Source: Sphingomonas lycopersici | GTDB lineage: Bacteria; Pseudomonadota; Alphaproteobacteria; Sphingomonadales; Sphingomonadaceae | Reading direction: 5' to 3' | NCBI RefSeq assembly: GCF_026130605.1 | Contig: NZ_JANFAU010000003.1 | Span: 558,001-622,000 of the forward strand | DNA: 64,000 nt | Shown here: positions 18,332 through 27,598 of the stretch, piece after piece | How positions within the stretch are numbered: position 1 is the stretch's first letter | How the letters are laid out: each line of letters starts with the position of its first letter | Made by a program: the position numbers and the translations under genes | The notes under the pieces: generated by a model | Databases searched by the model: none | Seen by the model: the letters and a program-made list of their open reading frames with translations, nothing else | Told to the model about the DNA's origin: nothing

Positions 18332-18895
18332 TCACTCCCCCTCTTCCCCCAAGAGCGATCGGCGCAACTCGCCAAGCAAAGACAGCAATTGCTCCTGCCG
18401 GTCGGGCGGGAATTCGGCGAGCGCGGCGCGGACCCATTGGTGATGCGCACGCGCCAGCTCGGCGAAATGCGCCTTGCCCGCCGGGGTCAGCGCGGCGATC
18501 GCCGAGCGGCCGTCCCCGGGATCGGGGCGCGCGACGACGCTGCCCTGTTCCTGCAACTGCCGGACGATCGAGGTGACATTGCCGTTCGACACCAGCAACG
18601 CACGCGACAATGCCCCCATATTGAGCCCATCGGGCGCGCGATCGAGCGCCGCCATCACGTCGAACCGCGGCAGCGTCGTATCGAATTGCTCCTGAAAGTT
18701 GCGGCGGAGCTGCTTTTCGATGATCCGCGCGCAGCCGAGCAGGCGGACCCACAGGCGCAAATCGAGCGACCCGGCGCTGCCCGACCCGGAGACATTCTCA
18801 ACAGCCACTATCGATGCCCCCCGCCTCATCCCGTCCGCATCGCGCGACGGCGCCGGATCGGGCGGCATCTCTACAACAACCGCTTTCGCCAGCAA
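18332..18895 (-). CDS. MarR-family transcriptional regulator
   Basis: Winged-helix regulator of up to 187 residues. The core [39 protein letters not shown] and [21 protein letters not shown] (the DxR wing) is typical MarR. The N-terminal 40 or so residues are low in homology, so the true start may be an internal ATG (18868 or 18829); none has a strong ribosome-binding site. It lies upstream of, and in the same direction as, the monooxygenase operon. MarR-type repressors that sense an aryl-CoA ligand are common in such clusters. Confidence 0.85.
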   Translation of the reverse strand: MLAKAVVVEMPPDPAPSRDADGMRRGASIVAVENVSGSGSAGSLDLRLWVRLLGCARIIEKQLRRNFQEQFDTTLPRFDVMAALDRAPDGLNMGALSRALLVSNGNVTSIVRQLQEQGSVVARPDPGDGRSAIAALTPAGKAHFAELARAHHQWVRAALAEFPPDRQEQLLSLLGELRRSLLGEEGE

Positions 18896-18995
18896 CCCCG
18901 CGGCGCATTACAACCCACCTGACACCAATGTTAATATCGTTACAACCATTCTGCCTTAAAGCCGGCCGGGACACTCTGATGAAAGGAGGTCGGTG

Positions 18996-19490
18996 ATGCG
19001 ATTTGAATCGCTGGGGGTAGGTTTCACCGCCATCGCCATGTTGCTGCCCAATGTGGCGGCGGCATCTACCGCGACCACGACGATGGGCGTCTCCGCCAAT
19101 GTGCAGAGCGCCTGCGTGGTGACGAGCAACAATCTGTCCTTCGGCAATTACAACCCGACCGCGGCCAGCCCGACCGACGCGACCAGCACGTTCAACGTGA
19201 CATGCACCACCGGCACCAGCTTCACGGTGGGGTTGAACGCGGGCACGACATCGGGCGCCACGGTCACCACGCGGCAGATGGCGAACGGGGCCAGTTCGCT
19301 CGGCTATGCGCTCTACAGCGACACGACGCGTACGACCAACTGGGGCAATACCCCGGGGACCGATACGCCGGCCGCGACGATCGCCGGCACCTCGGCCTCC
19401 ACCTTCACCATCTACGGCCGCATCCCCGCGCAGCAGAATGTCGCGGCGGGGGCCTATACCGACACGATCACGATCACCATCAACTATTGA
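18996..19490 (+). CDS. Spore-coat-U-domain (SCPU) pilin, Csu type, copy 1
   Basis: Secreted pilin-like protein of 164 residues with a signal peptide ending near VAAAST and one SCPU domain. A Cys pair (C37 in QSACVV, then VTCTTG) can form the family disulfide. The ending YTDTITITINY is the donor-strand-like C-terminal strand shared with the second SCPU gene (YTDSVVITITY). AAAGGAGGT at 18982-18990 is a near-perfect Shine-Dalgarno; its spacing selects ATG 18996 over the GTG just before it. It is the first gene of a four-gene chaperone-usher operon and probably encodes the major subunit. Confidence 0.9.
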   Translation: MRFESLGVGFTAIAMLLPNVAAASTATTTMGVSANVQSACVVTSNNLSFGNYNPTAASPTDATSTFNVTCTTGTSFTVGLNAGTTSGATVTTRQMANGASSLGYALYSDTTRTTNWGNTPGTDTPAATIAGTSASTFTIYGRIPAQQNVAAGAYTDTITITINY

Positions 19491-19500
19491 CGGCGGGGTC

Positions 19501-20244
19501 ATGGAAAAGAAAAGCCGGGCGCGGATCCCATGCCGCGCCGGAGCGCTGCTGCTGTGCGTCTGTCTCGCGGCGCCGACGGGGCGAGCGAGCGCCGGAACCT
19601 TGCGCATCCTGCCGGTGCGGATCGAGGTCGCGCAGGACAAGAGGTTCTGCGCGCTGACGATCGCCAACGACGATGCCAGGCCGACGACGATCCAGATCCG
19701 CGCCTTCGCGTGGCGGCGCGACACGGCGGGGAACGACCTGCTCGATCCCGCCGAGGGGCCGAGCCTCAACCCCTCGATCGTGGCGATTCCCGCGGGCGAG
19801 ACGCGGCTGATCCGCTGCAGCCTGCCCGGCCCGCCGGGTGCGACCGAGCAAAGCTGGCGGCTGATCGTCGACGAACTGCCCGATGCCAACCCGTTGCCGG
19901 GGGTGATCCAGGCGCGGTTGCGGATCAGCATCCCGGTGTTCCGCGCGCCGGCCCGCGCCGCGCCCGCGCTCGATTGGGCGACGCGAGCGACGCAGGAAGG
20001 CGCGACCCATCTGGTGATCGGCAACCACGGCGATCGCCATACCCAGGTCACCGCGATCGTGGTGCAGCCGCGCGCGCCGGGCGCGGCGCCACGCCGCGTC
20101 GTGCGCGCCTTCTACCTTCTCGCCAAAGGCAGCATCGATCTCGCGCTGCCCGACATGCCCCCCGGCGGGATCGCCGCGGTGGAGCTGGAGACGACCGACG
20201 GCCGGCTTCGCGCTTCTCCCCCCGATCCGGGCGGCGGCGGCTGA
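19501..20244 (+). CDS. Periplasmic pilus chaperone (PapD/CsuC-like)
   Basis: Chaperone of 247 residues for donor-strand complementation of pilus subunits. It has a signal peptide (LLLCVCLAAPTGRASA), then an Ig-like domain beginning LRILPVRIEVAQDKRFCALTIAN, with WRLIVDELP and RISIPVFRAP matching the chaperone G1-strand region. It lies 10 bp after the first SCPU gene and 15 bp before the usher. The open frame continues upstream, but ATG 19501 is directly followed by the signal peptide. Confidence 0.88.
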   Translation: MEKKSRARIPCRAGALLLCVCLAAPTGRASAGTLRILPVRIEVAQDKRFCALTIANDDARPTTIQIRAFAWRRDTAGNDLLDPAEGPSLNPSIVAIPAGETRLIRCSLPGPPGATEQSWRLIVDELPDANPLPGVIQARLRISIPVFRAPARAAPALDWATRATQEGATHLVIGNHGDRHTQVTAIVVQPRAPGAAPRRVVRAFYLLAKGSIDLALPDMPPGGIAAVELETTDGRLRASPPDPGGGG

Positions 20245-20259
20245 ACCACGGCGGCGACG

Positions 20260-22617
20260 GTGATCCCCACAATCACCTGCCCCTGCCGCGGCGCGCAACG
20301 GATGCCGAAAGGCGCGCTGCTCGCGCTGATGATACTCTCGCCCGCCGCGGCCATCGCCGCCGACGAACCGCCCGGCACCGCCGCCATTCCCCCCGCCCGC
20401 AACCCCGCCACGCCCGACAGTCGCCTCCCGATCCCGGTCGGGGTCGCGCTCAATGGCCGCTCGCTCGACGATCCCTGTCTGGTCGCGCGGCGCGACGGGC
20501 ATCTGTTCGTGCCGACCGAGGCGGCACGGCAATGGGGGCTCGATCTGCCCCCGCTCGCCGGCGATTTCACGCTGGACGGGCAGGCGTTCACCGCGCTCGA
20601 CGGCCGCGCCGGGATCGCCGTGCGGCTCGACGCGAACGGGACGACGCTGCTGGTCGACGCCGACCACCGGTTGTTCCCCACGGCCCATTTCGGCCCCGCG
20701 CGGACGCCGCTGGCGCGGACGCGGATCGTGCCGGCGGCCTTCCTCGGCTACGATCTGTCGCTGATCGGCGCCGACGGACATGCCGCGGTCTCCGCCTATC
20801 TCGACGGCGGGATATCCGGCGCCTGGGGGGTGCTCGGCTCGACCGCCGCGGTGCAGAGCCACGGCGGCGCCATCCGGCTCGACACCAGCTTCCGGCGCGA
20901 TTTTCCCGACCAGCGGCTGCGCCTCGCGATCGGCGATACGCTGACCAACGCAGGCGACTGGAACTTGCCGGTGCGGTTCGCCGGAATCCGGCTCGGCACC
21001 GATTTCTCGTTGACCCCCAATGAGATCACCTATCCGCTGCCGGTGTTCCGCGGGTCGGCCGCGCTGCCATCAGTGGTCGATCTGGTCGCCGCGAACAGCG
21101 GGCGGCGGTTCGATGTCCAGCCGGGCGATTTCACGGTCGATTATCAGCCGACCTTCAACGGCGCCGGCAGCGTGTCGATGACGATCCGCGACGCCGCCGG
21201 CACCCTGCGCACCGTGACGCAGAATTTCTACACCTCGCCGCGCCTGCTGCGTCCCGAGCTCGACGATTTCTCGCTCGAAGCCGGCTTCCTGCGCAAGGAT
21301 TATGGGTGGCGCAGCTTCTCCTACGGCGCGCCCTTCGCCGCCGCCTCGTGGCGGCACGGCCTGTCGAACATGCTCACCGTGTTCGGCCGGATCGAAGGCG
21401 ATGCGCGATCGCAGGCCGCGGGCGTCGGCACCGGGCTGGTCATCGCGCCGATCGGCGAATTCAGCGTCTCCGCCGCCGCCTCGCACAGCGCATGGGGCGA
21501 CGGCATCTTGTGGCGCGCGCAATTCCAGCAGATCACCGCCATCTATACCATTTCCGCCAGCTATCAGGAGGAAAGCGCCGCCTTCGTCCAGGTCGGCGGT
21601 CCCGCCCCGGACGGCGCGTCGCGCAGCGAGCTGGTCGTCGCCGGCAGCGTCTCGCTCGGCCGTCTCGGCAGCATCAGCGCAAGCCACGCCGAAGACAGGC
21701 ATGGCGAGAATCTGCATTATTCGATCAGCGCATTGTCCTTCTCGAGCAATGTCGGCCCCGCCTATATGTCGGTGAGCGCGCGGCAGACCGATACGGCGGG
21801 CAACCGCGATCGCGGCGTGTTCGCGGCGCTGACCGTGCCGCTCGGCCGGCGCACCAGCAGCAGCCTGTTCGTCGACGGCGGTCGCACCACCGCAACGCTC
21901 ACCCATGTTCCGCCGCCCGATCAGGGGATCGGCTATCGCCTGCTCTTCGCGCGCGGTGCCGGCGATCCGTCGCTGGCGGAAGGGGCGATCTCGTGGCGCA
22001 ACCGCGCCGGGGACTTCGAACTGGCGGCGGCGCAACAGGACGGGTCGACCGGGGTGCGGCTTCACGCGCAAGGCGCGTTGCTGATGATCGGCGGCACGCT
22101 CGCGCCCGCGCAACGGCTCGATTCGGCCTTTGCCGCGGTCGAGGTGGAGAGCGACGCCAAGGCGCAGGTCTATTTCGAGAACCAGCCGGTCGCGGGGCGC
22201 GCCGGCGGCGGCGCACGGACGATCGTCACCGGGCTTCAACCTTATGCCGCCAATCGCATCGCGGTCGATCTCGACGATCTGCCGCTCGACACCGAAGTCA
22301 CTTATGCCGAGCAGACCGTGGTGCCGGGATATCGGCAGGCGGTGGCGGTGCGGTTCGGCGGGGCGCCAGTCCATCCCGCGACCTTGACACTGGTCGACGC
22401 GCAGGGCGCGATCCTGCCCGCCGGGCTCGCGGTATCGGCAGGCGGGGTGGCGGGGGTGACGGGCTATGACGGGCAAATCTATCTGCCCGATGCCCGGCCC
22501 GGGGCGACAATCACGGTGCGCGGCGCCGCGCTGACCTGCCGCGCGACCGTCCCCGCCGCCCCGCAAGACAAGAAACCGGTGCGCTGCATCGCGGCGACCA
22601 ACGGAGAAAATCAATGA
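20260..22617 (+). CDS. Outer-membrane fimbrial usher (FimD/CsuD-like)
   Basis: Usher of 785 residues that forms the outer-membrane pore for pilus assembly. A signal peptide is visible around LLALMILSPAAAIAADE. The N-terminal periplasmic domain includes LVARRDGHLFVPTEAARQWGL, the barrel begins near YLDGGISGAWG, and a conserved usher segment FTVDYQPTFNGAGSVSM and the C-terminal carboxypeptidase-like domains (QVYFENQPVAGR, GYDGQIYL) follow. Annotated from GTG 20260; ATG 20302 directly before the hydrophobic stretch is an equally plausible start, as neither has a strong ribosome-binding site. ATGA overlaps the second SCPU gene. Confidence 0.9.
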   Translation: MIPTITCPCRGAQRMPKGALLALMILSPAAAIAADEPPGTAAIPPARNPATPDSRLPIPVGVALNGRSLDDPCLVARRDGHLFVPTEAARQWGLDLPPLAGDFTLDGQAFTALDGRAGIAVRLDANGTTLLVDADHRLFPTAHFGPARTPLARTRIVPAAFLGYDLSLIGADGHAAVSAYLDGGISGAWGVLGSTAAVQSHGGAIRLDTSFRRDFPDQRLRLAIGDTLTNAGDWNLPVRFAGIRLGTDFSLTPNEITYPLPVFRGSAALPSVVDLVAANSGRRFDVQPGDFTVDYQPTFNGAGSVSMTIRDAAGTLRTVTQNFYTSPRLLRPELDDFSLEAGFLRKDYGWRSFSYGAPFAAASWRHGLSNMLTVFGRIEGDARSQAAGVGTGLVIAPIGEFSVSAAASHSAWGDGILWRAQFQQITAIYTISASYQEESAAFVQVGGPAPDGASRSELVVAGSVSLGRLGSISASHAEDRHGENLHYSISALSFSSNVGPAYMSVSARQTDTAGNRDRGVFAALTVPLGRRTSSSLFVDGGRTTATLTHVPPPDQGIGYRLLFARGAGDPSLAEGAISWRNRAGDFELAAAQQDGSTGVRLHAQGALLMIGGTLAPAQRLDSAFAAVEVESDAKAQVYFENQPVAGRAGGGARTIVTGLQPYAANRIAVDLDDLPLDTEVTYAEQTVVPGYRQAVAVRFGGAPVHPATLTLVDAQGAILPAGLAVSAGGVAGVTGYDGQIYLPDARPGATITVRGAALTCRATVPAAPQDKKPVRCIAATNGENQ

Positions 22618-23093
22618 GCACCAGCATCCGCATCGCGGCGCTCCTCGCCGGGCTCGCCTTTCCGCTGCCCGCAGCGGCGCTGTGCGCCCTGTGCACCTGC
22701 ACCGTCAGCACCACCAATATCGCCTTCGGCGCCTATGACCCCACCGCCCCGACCGCGGACGATGTGAACGGCAATATCTCGATCAGTTGCACCGGGTTGC
22801 TCGCGTTGTCGGGAACGATCGACGTCACGCTCAGCCCCGGCGTTTCGGGCACCGCGCTCGCCCGTCAGCTTCGCAAGGGCTCGAACCAGCTCAACTACAA
22901 TCTCTATACCGACGTTGCGCGCACGATCGTATGGGGCGACGGCACCGGCGGCACCAGCAAGGTGACCAGCACCGTGCCCCTGGGCGTGCTCAGCTTCACC
23001 AACTCGGTGCCGGTCTATGGCCGCATTCCCGCGCGGCAATGGGTGGCGGCCGGCGCCTATACCGACAGCGTGGTGATCACGATCACTTATTAA
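22614..23093 (+). CDS. SCPU-domain pilin, Csu type, copy 2
   Basis: Secreted protein of 159 residues with a signal peptide (IAALLAGLAFPLPAAA), an N-terminal Cys-rich segment (CALCTCTVS) and one SCPU domain ending YTDSVVITITY. Its start overlaps the usher stop (ATGA), so it is co-translated. It may be the tip or a minor subunit of the pilus. Its TAA overlaps the TAA of the convergent AI-2E gene (shared TTAA at 23090-23093), leaving no intergenic space. Confidence 0.88.
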   Translation: MSTSIRIAALLAGLAFPLPAAALCALCTCTVSTTNIAFGAYDPTAPTADDVNGNISISCTGLLALSGTIDVTLSPGVSGTALARQLRKGSNQLNYNLYTDVARTIVWGDGTGGTSKVTSTVPLGVLSFTNSVPVYGRIPARQWVAAGAYTDSVVITITY

Positions 23094-24247
23094 CCTTCGC
23101 CCGCGGTTGCGGCAGGCGCAGGCGGCACGGTGGCGGGCGGGTGGCCGGGAGATCGCGCCTGGGCCTCGGCGACGGCATGCTCCTGCTCCTCGCGCACCAT
23201 TTCCCAGGTGGCGAGGAACAGCGAAGCGATGACCGGCCCGATGATCAACCCGTTGAACCCGAACGCCGAAAGCCCGCCCAGCGTGACGAGCAACACCAGC
23301 GCATCGGGCATCTGCGTCTCGCGCCCGACGAGGATCGGGCGCAGGATATTGTCGATCGTGCCGATGACGAACGCCCCCATCAGCGCCATCACGATCCCCT
23401 GCCAGACATGGCCGATCGCGAGCAGATAGAGCGACGCGGGCACCCATACCAATCCGGTGCCCACCGCGGGGAGCAGCGCCGAAAAGGTCATCACCACCGC
23501 CCAGAGCAGCGCGTTGGGCACCCCGAGCACCCACATCACTACGCCGCCCGCGCTGCCCTGTGCCACCGCGACGACCACCGTGCCCTTCACCGTCGCCCGC
23601 ACCACCGAGACGAAATTGGTCGCCAGCACTGCGCGGCGGTGCGGCGCGAGCGGTACGACCGCGCCCGCGCGCGCGACGATCGTCTTGCCGTGCCGCAGCA
23701 GCACATAGATCAGATAGAGCGCAACCAGCAGCGCAACGAGATAGCTGAACAGATCCGCGCCGATCGACAGCGCGCGCTTCGCCACCGCCTGCGCGAGCAA
23801 CTGGATATTGGCGGCCACGCGGTCGCTCAACGTCGAAAGATTGTCCCAGCCCGATTGATGCAGCCAGCTTTGCGCCCAATCCGGCAGCGAATGAACCGTC
23901 TGGTTGAACAGCGCGGGGAAGTCGACCGACTTGGATTGCAGCCGCGATACCAGCCCCGCCGCCTCGCCGAGGATCATCTCGACCAGCATGACGACCGGAA
24001 GCATCACCCCGCCGACGATGATCAGCAGCGTGATCGCGGTGGCCAGCCCCGCCCGTTCGGGCATGCTCTGCTGGATGCGCTCCTTGAGCGGGCTGAACAC
24101 CACCGCCAGCACCATCGCCCACAGGATCGCGCCCGAAAAGGCCCAGACCGACCAGATCATCGCCGCGGTGACCGCAATCAGCAGCAAGGTGAAACCGGCC
24201 GTCTCGCGCGGCGTCGCTTTATAGGGGGATGGTTCCATCCGCATCAT
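23090..24247 (-). CDS. AI-2E-family (PerM/UPF0118) transporter
   Basis: Integral membrane protein of about 385 residues with eight predicted helices. The stretches PVVMLVEMILGEAAGLV, GTIDNILRPILVGRETQMPDALVLL and GLSAFGFNGLIIGPVIAS are strongly characteristic of the AI-2E/PerM family, which includes autoinducer-2 exporters and Na+/H+ antiporters. The physiological substrate here is unknown. The start is uncertain among three in-frame ATGs at 24247, 24244 and 24238; none has a good ribosome-binding site. It converges on the pilus operon with overlapping stop codons. Confidence 0.87.
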   Translation of the reverse strand: MMRMEPSPYKATPRETAGFTLLLIAVTAAMIWSVWAFSGAILWAMVLAVVFSPLKERIQQSMPERAGLATAITLLIIVGGVMLPVVMLVEMILGEAAGLVSRLQSKSVDFPALFNQTVHSLPDWAQSWLHQSGWDNLSTLSDRVAANIQLLAQAVAKRALSIGADLFSYLVALLVALYLIYVLLRHGKTIVARAGAVVPLAPHRRAVLATNFVSVVRATVKGTVVVAVAQGSAGGVVMWVLGVPNALLWAVVMTFSALLPAVGTGLVWVPASLYLLAIGHVWQGIVMALMGAFVIGTIDNILRPILVGRETQMPDALVLLVTLGGLSAFGFNGLIIGPVIASLFLATWEMVREEQEHAVAEAQARSPGHPPATVPPAPAATAGEG

Positions 24248-24306
24248 CGTAGCTTCATGACGCCGCGGGGCAAGCCGCGCGCCATTAGACCCCGCGCGCG
24301 GCGGCG

Positions 24307-24549
24307 TCAGGTGCCGTCGCGCCAGCGCCATCCGCCGGCGGTCTTTTTCTTGCATATGCCGATCAGCACGACGGTCGCGACCAGGATCGCGACCAGGCGC
24401 GCCACCACCGACGACAGAAGCCCCAGCGCAAGCGCGATGGCGATAAAATAGAGCGCGAGAACCGCCCACCCCTGCCAGGCGATCGGCAAACCCGCGCGAT
24501 AGCCAAACCGCTTCGGCGCGAACCACGCTTTGTCTTGTTCTGGGGTCAT
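24307..24549 (-). CDS. Small two-helix membrane protein
   Basis: Protein of 80 residues, beginning MTPEQDKAWFAPKRFGYRAGLPIAWQ, with a central pair of hydrophobic segments (about 28-46 and 48-66) and a basic C-terminus (CKKKTAGGWRWRDG). The opening WFxPKxxGYGxGxPxxWQGW is a pattern seen in small conserved alphaproteobacterial membrane proteins, but I know of no function. It precedes the AI-2E gene on the same strand by about 60 bp and may share its transcript. Confidence 0.65.
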   Translation of the reverse strand: MTPEQDKAWFAPKRFGYRAGLPIAWQGWAVLALYFIAIALALGLLSSVVARLVAILVATVVLIGICKKKTAGGWRWRDGT

Positions 24550-24725
24550 CGTCCGGCCTCCCGCCGTCTGCGCGACAGAAGATGCCGATAATTGCTGCGC
24601 GCATCAACCGACGATGCCGCAATCGAGCGATCCGACCGTTGACCGGCGACCGACAGTTGAGGAAGGTCCGCCACAGGAGAGCGGCGGTCCACGCCGCGGA
24701 ATGAAGCATAATAAACAAGGACATC

Positions 24726-26348
24726 ATGGAAATGGCCGCGCGCCCCACCGCCCATGTCGATCGTTTCGTGCGCGATCGCCTGCCGCCCGACGACCAGCTC
24801 CCCGATTTCCGCTTCGACCTCCCTGCATTGCATTATCCCGACCGGTTCAATGCAGCGGTCGAGCTGATCGATCGCGGCGATCCAACGCATATCGCGGTGG
24901 TCAACGCAGCGGGCCGCTGGACCTATGGCGAGATGCGCGCGCTGTCCAATCGTATCGCGCATATCCTCGTCGAGCGTGAGGGGCTGGTGCCGGGCAACCG
25001 CGTGCTGTTGCGCGGGCCCAATAGCGCGATGATGATCGCAAGCTGGCTCGCGGTGCTCAAGGCGGGCGGGGTGGTGGTGACGACGATGCCGATCCTGCGC
25101 GCGGCGGAGATCGGCACGATCATCGCGCAGGGCGCGGTGAGCCACGCGATCGTCGACAGCCGCACCCGCGACGATTTCGCCGCTGCGGCCGCTGCGTCGC
25201 CGACATTACGCTCAACGCTCTGCTACAACGGCGACGCGGGCGACGGTGAGCTCGAACGCCTGCTCGGCGCGATCGACGCCGATTTCACCCCTGTCACGAC
25301 CCACCGCGACGATCCGGCGCTGATCGCCTTCACCTCGGGCACCACCGGCGTCCCCAAGGGCTGCGTCCAGTTCCACCGCGATATCCTTGCCTGCGCCGAC
25401 AGTTTCGCGGCGACGATCCTCGAACCCCGTCCCGACGATATCTGGATCTGCTCGGCGCCGCTCGCCTTCACCTTCGGGCTGGGGATGCAGGTGATCTTCC
25501 CGTTCCGCTTCGGCGGCACCGCGGCGACGGTGGAGGTGCCCGGCCCCAAAGCCTTGCTGGAGGCGGCGCGATCGCTCGGCGTGACGATCATGGCGACCGC
25601 CCCCACCGCTTATAAGGCGATGCTCGCGATGCTCGGCGATGCCGGCGCGCCGGCCACGCTGCGCCGCTGCGTCGCGGCGGGCGAGAATCTGCCCGAGCCG
25701 ATCTGGCACGACTGGCATCGCGCAACCGGGATCAAATTGATCAACGGCATCGGCGCAACCGAGATGATGCACATCTTCATCAGCGCCGCGGGCGACGATA
25801 TCCGCCCCGGCACGACCGGAAAGGCGGTGCCGGGCTATGAAGCGACGCTGCTCGACGACGCCGGCGCGCCGATCGCGACCGGCACCGGCCGGCTCGCGGT
25901 GAAGGGACCGACCGGCTGCCGCTATCTCGCCGACCCGCGCCAGACGCGCTACGTCGTCGACGGCTGGAACGTGACCGGGGATATCTATCGCCGCGATGCC
26001 GACGGCTATTTCAGCTATGTCGCGCGCACCGACGATATGATCATCTCGAGCGGCTACAATATCGCCGCGCCGGAGGTCGAGGCGGCGCTGCTCTCGCATA
26101 CGGCGGTCGCAGAATGCGCGGTGGTCGGGATCGCCTCGGCCGAGCGCGGGCAGCAGGTCGCCGCTGCGATCGTCGTCGGCGCCGGCGTCAGCGCCGACGC
26201 GGATCTCGCCGCGCAATTGCAGAACCACGTCAAGGCGGCGATCGCGCCGTACAAATATCCGCGCACGATCCTCTTCGTCGCCGACCTGCCGCGCACCCCG
26301 ACCGGCAAGATCAAGCGTGACGCGGTGGTCGGGCTGTTCGGGGGCTAG
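24726..26348 (+). CDS. Aryl-CoA ligase, 2-aminobenzoate-CoA ligase type
   Basis: AMP-forming acyl/aryl-CoA synthetase of 540 residues. The AMP-binding motif AFTSGTTGVPKG is at about 201-212, GWNVTGDIY lies in the hinge region, and the catalytic Lys is K528 in PTGKIKRD. The N-terminal features VDRFVRDRLPP, GNRVLLRGPNSAMM and LKAGGVVVTTMP are those of 2-aminobenzoate/benzoate-CoA ligases. It would activate anthranilate (or a related aromatic acid) for the monooxygenase/reductase encoded at 15.9-18.2 kb, although a pilus locus and two membrane-protein genes intervene. AAGGA upstream of ATG supports the start. Confidence 0.88.
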   Translation: MEMAARPTAHVDRFVRDRLPPDDQLPDFRFDLPALHYPDRFNAAVELIDRGDPTHIAVVNAAGRWTYGEMRALSNRIAHILVEREGLVPGNRVLLRGPNSAMMIASWLAVLKAGGVVVTTMPILRAAEIGTIIAQGAVSHAIVDSRTRDDFAAAAAASPTLRSTLCYNGDAGDGELERLLGAIDADFTPVTTHRDDPALIAFTSGTTGVPKGCVQFHRDILACADSFAATILEPRPDDIWICSAPLAFTFGLGMQVIFPFRFGGTAATVEVPGPKALLEAARSLGVTIMATAPTAYKAMLAMLGDAGAPATLRRCVAAGENLPEPIWHDWHRATGIKLINGIGATEMMHIFISAAGDDIRPGTTGKAVPGYEATLLDDAGAPIATGTGRLAVKGPTGCRYLADPRQTRYVVDGWNVTGDIYRRDADGYFSYVARTDDMIISSGYNIAAPEVEAALLSHTAVAECAVVGIASAERGQQVAAAIVVGAGVSADADLAAQLQNHVKAAIAPYKYPRTILFVADLPRTPTGKIKRDAVVGLFGG

Positions 26349-26530
26349 TGGATAGCTTCAGACGGATGGTTCCGGTCTTTTTTCAACCGTCATGCCGGGG
26401 TGACGGCCGGTTTGTGGCGTGCCGGGGGCGCGGATTCGGTATCAAAATGTGTCCGGTGCGAAATCTCCCGCCGGGGGAGATTGGAAGCGGTGCCTTATTC
26501 TACTATATCAGTGCACCAAGGAGATACCCC

Positions 26531-27517
26531 GTGACCAAGAAGTCGACCCGCGCGCTGGCCTTGACGATGCTGATGCTGAGCCTGTCCAGCGCGGCCATCA
26601 CCCCGGCCGATGCGCGCCGCGGCGGCAGTTTCGGCAGCCGCGGCTCGCGCACCTATACCGCGCCGCGCCAGACCGAGAATTCGCCGCGCTATGTCGCGCC
26701 GGTCGATCGCTCGATGACCCCGCGCACCGCGACGCAGCAGGCGCCCGGCTACAATCCCGGCTTCGGCCAGAACCAGGCGGCGCGGCCGGGCAGCCGGTTC
26801 GGCGGCTTTGCGGGCGGGCTGCTCGGCGGGCTCGTCGCCGGCGGGCTGATCGGTCATTTCCTCGGCGGCGGCTGGGGCGCCGCCGGCGGCGGGATGCTCG
26901 CCGCGCTGCTCCAGATCGCCTTGATCGGCGGCGTGCTGTGGCTGGTGATCGGCTTCATCCGTCGCCGCCGGCAACAGCCGCAGCCGCAGGCCATGCCCAA
27001 TGCGCGCGAGGCCTTTGCCGGTTACACGCCGCAAGCCCCCTCGCCCGGCGCCGGTCCGTGGGGCGGCGCCGTGGCGCCGTCGCAGCCGCAGCCGGTCGCC
27101 GATCAGGGCATCGACATTCCGGTCACTCCCGCCGACCAGCGCGATTTCGAACGGCTGCTGATCGACGTGCAGGATGCGTTCGGCCGCGAGGATTATGCGC
27201 GGCTGCGCCAGCTCACCACGCCGGAGATCATGTCCTATCTCTCCGAGGAACTGAGCCAGAATGCGACCCACGGGCTGCGCAACGACGTCACCGGCACGCG
27301 ACTGCTCGATGCCGAGGTTTCGGAGGCGTGGCGCGAGGCGGACAGCGATTATGCGACGATCGCGATGCGCTACGAAAGCCGCGACGTGATGCGCGACCGG
27401 GCCACCGGCGCGATCGCCGAAGGCTCGCAGGACCGCGTCACCGAGACGCTCGAATATTGGACCTTCGTGCGCGGCGCGGACGGGGTCTGGAAATTGTCGG
27501 CGATCCAGGAGGCGTAA
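26531..27517 (+). CDS. Tim44/TimA-like domain membrane protein
   Basis: Protein of 328 residues with a signal peptide (ALALTMLMLSLSSAAITPADA), a Gly/Arg-rich segment, glycine-rich hydrophobic stretches at about 90-150 (GLLGGLVAGGLIGHFLGGG, then IALIGGVLWLVIGFIRRRR) and a C-terminal Tim44-like domain (FERLLIDVQDAFGREDYARLRQLTTPEIMSYL). The family is predicted to bind lipid or act in membrane-linked transport; its bacterial role is not well defined. The start is a GTG: AAGGAGA lies 5 nt before it and there is no competing ATG. It stands alone in its transcription unit. Confidence 0.85.
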   Translation: MTKKSTRALALTMLMLSLSSAAITPADARRGGSFGSRGSRTYTAPRQTENSPRYVAPVDRSMTPRTATQQAPGYNPGFGQNQAARPGSRFGGFAGGLLGGLVAGGLIGHFLGGGWGAAGGGMLAALLQIALIGGVLWLVIGFIRRRRQQPQPQAMPNAREAFAGYTPQAPSPGAGPWGGAVAPSQPQPVADQGIDIPVTPADQRDFERLLIDVQDAFGREDYARLRQLTTPEIMSYLSEELSQNATHGLRNDVTGTRLLDAEVSEAWREADSDYATIAMRYESRDVMRDRATGAIAEGSQDRVTETLEYWTFVRGADGVWKLSAIQEA

Positions 27518-27598
27518 CCGCCCCGGCGATCGCCGCCGCGCGCGTCGGTTCGGCGCGCCGATAGCAATGCGTTAACCTTCTCCGTTGAACAATGGGTC

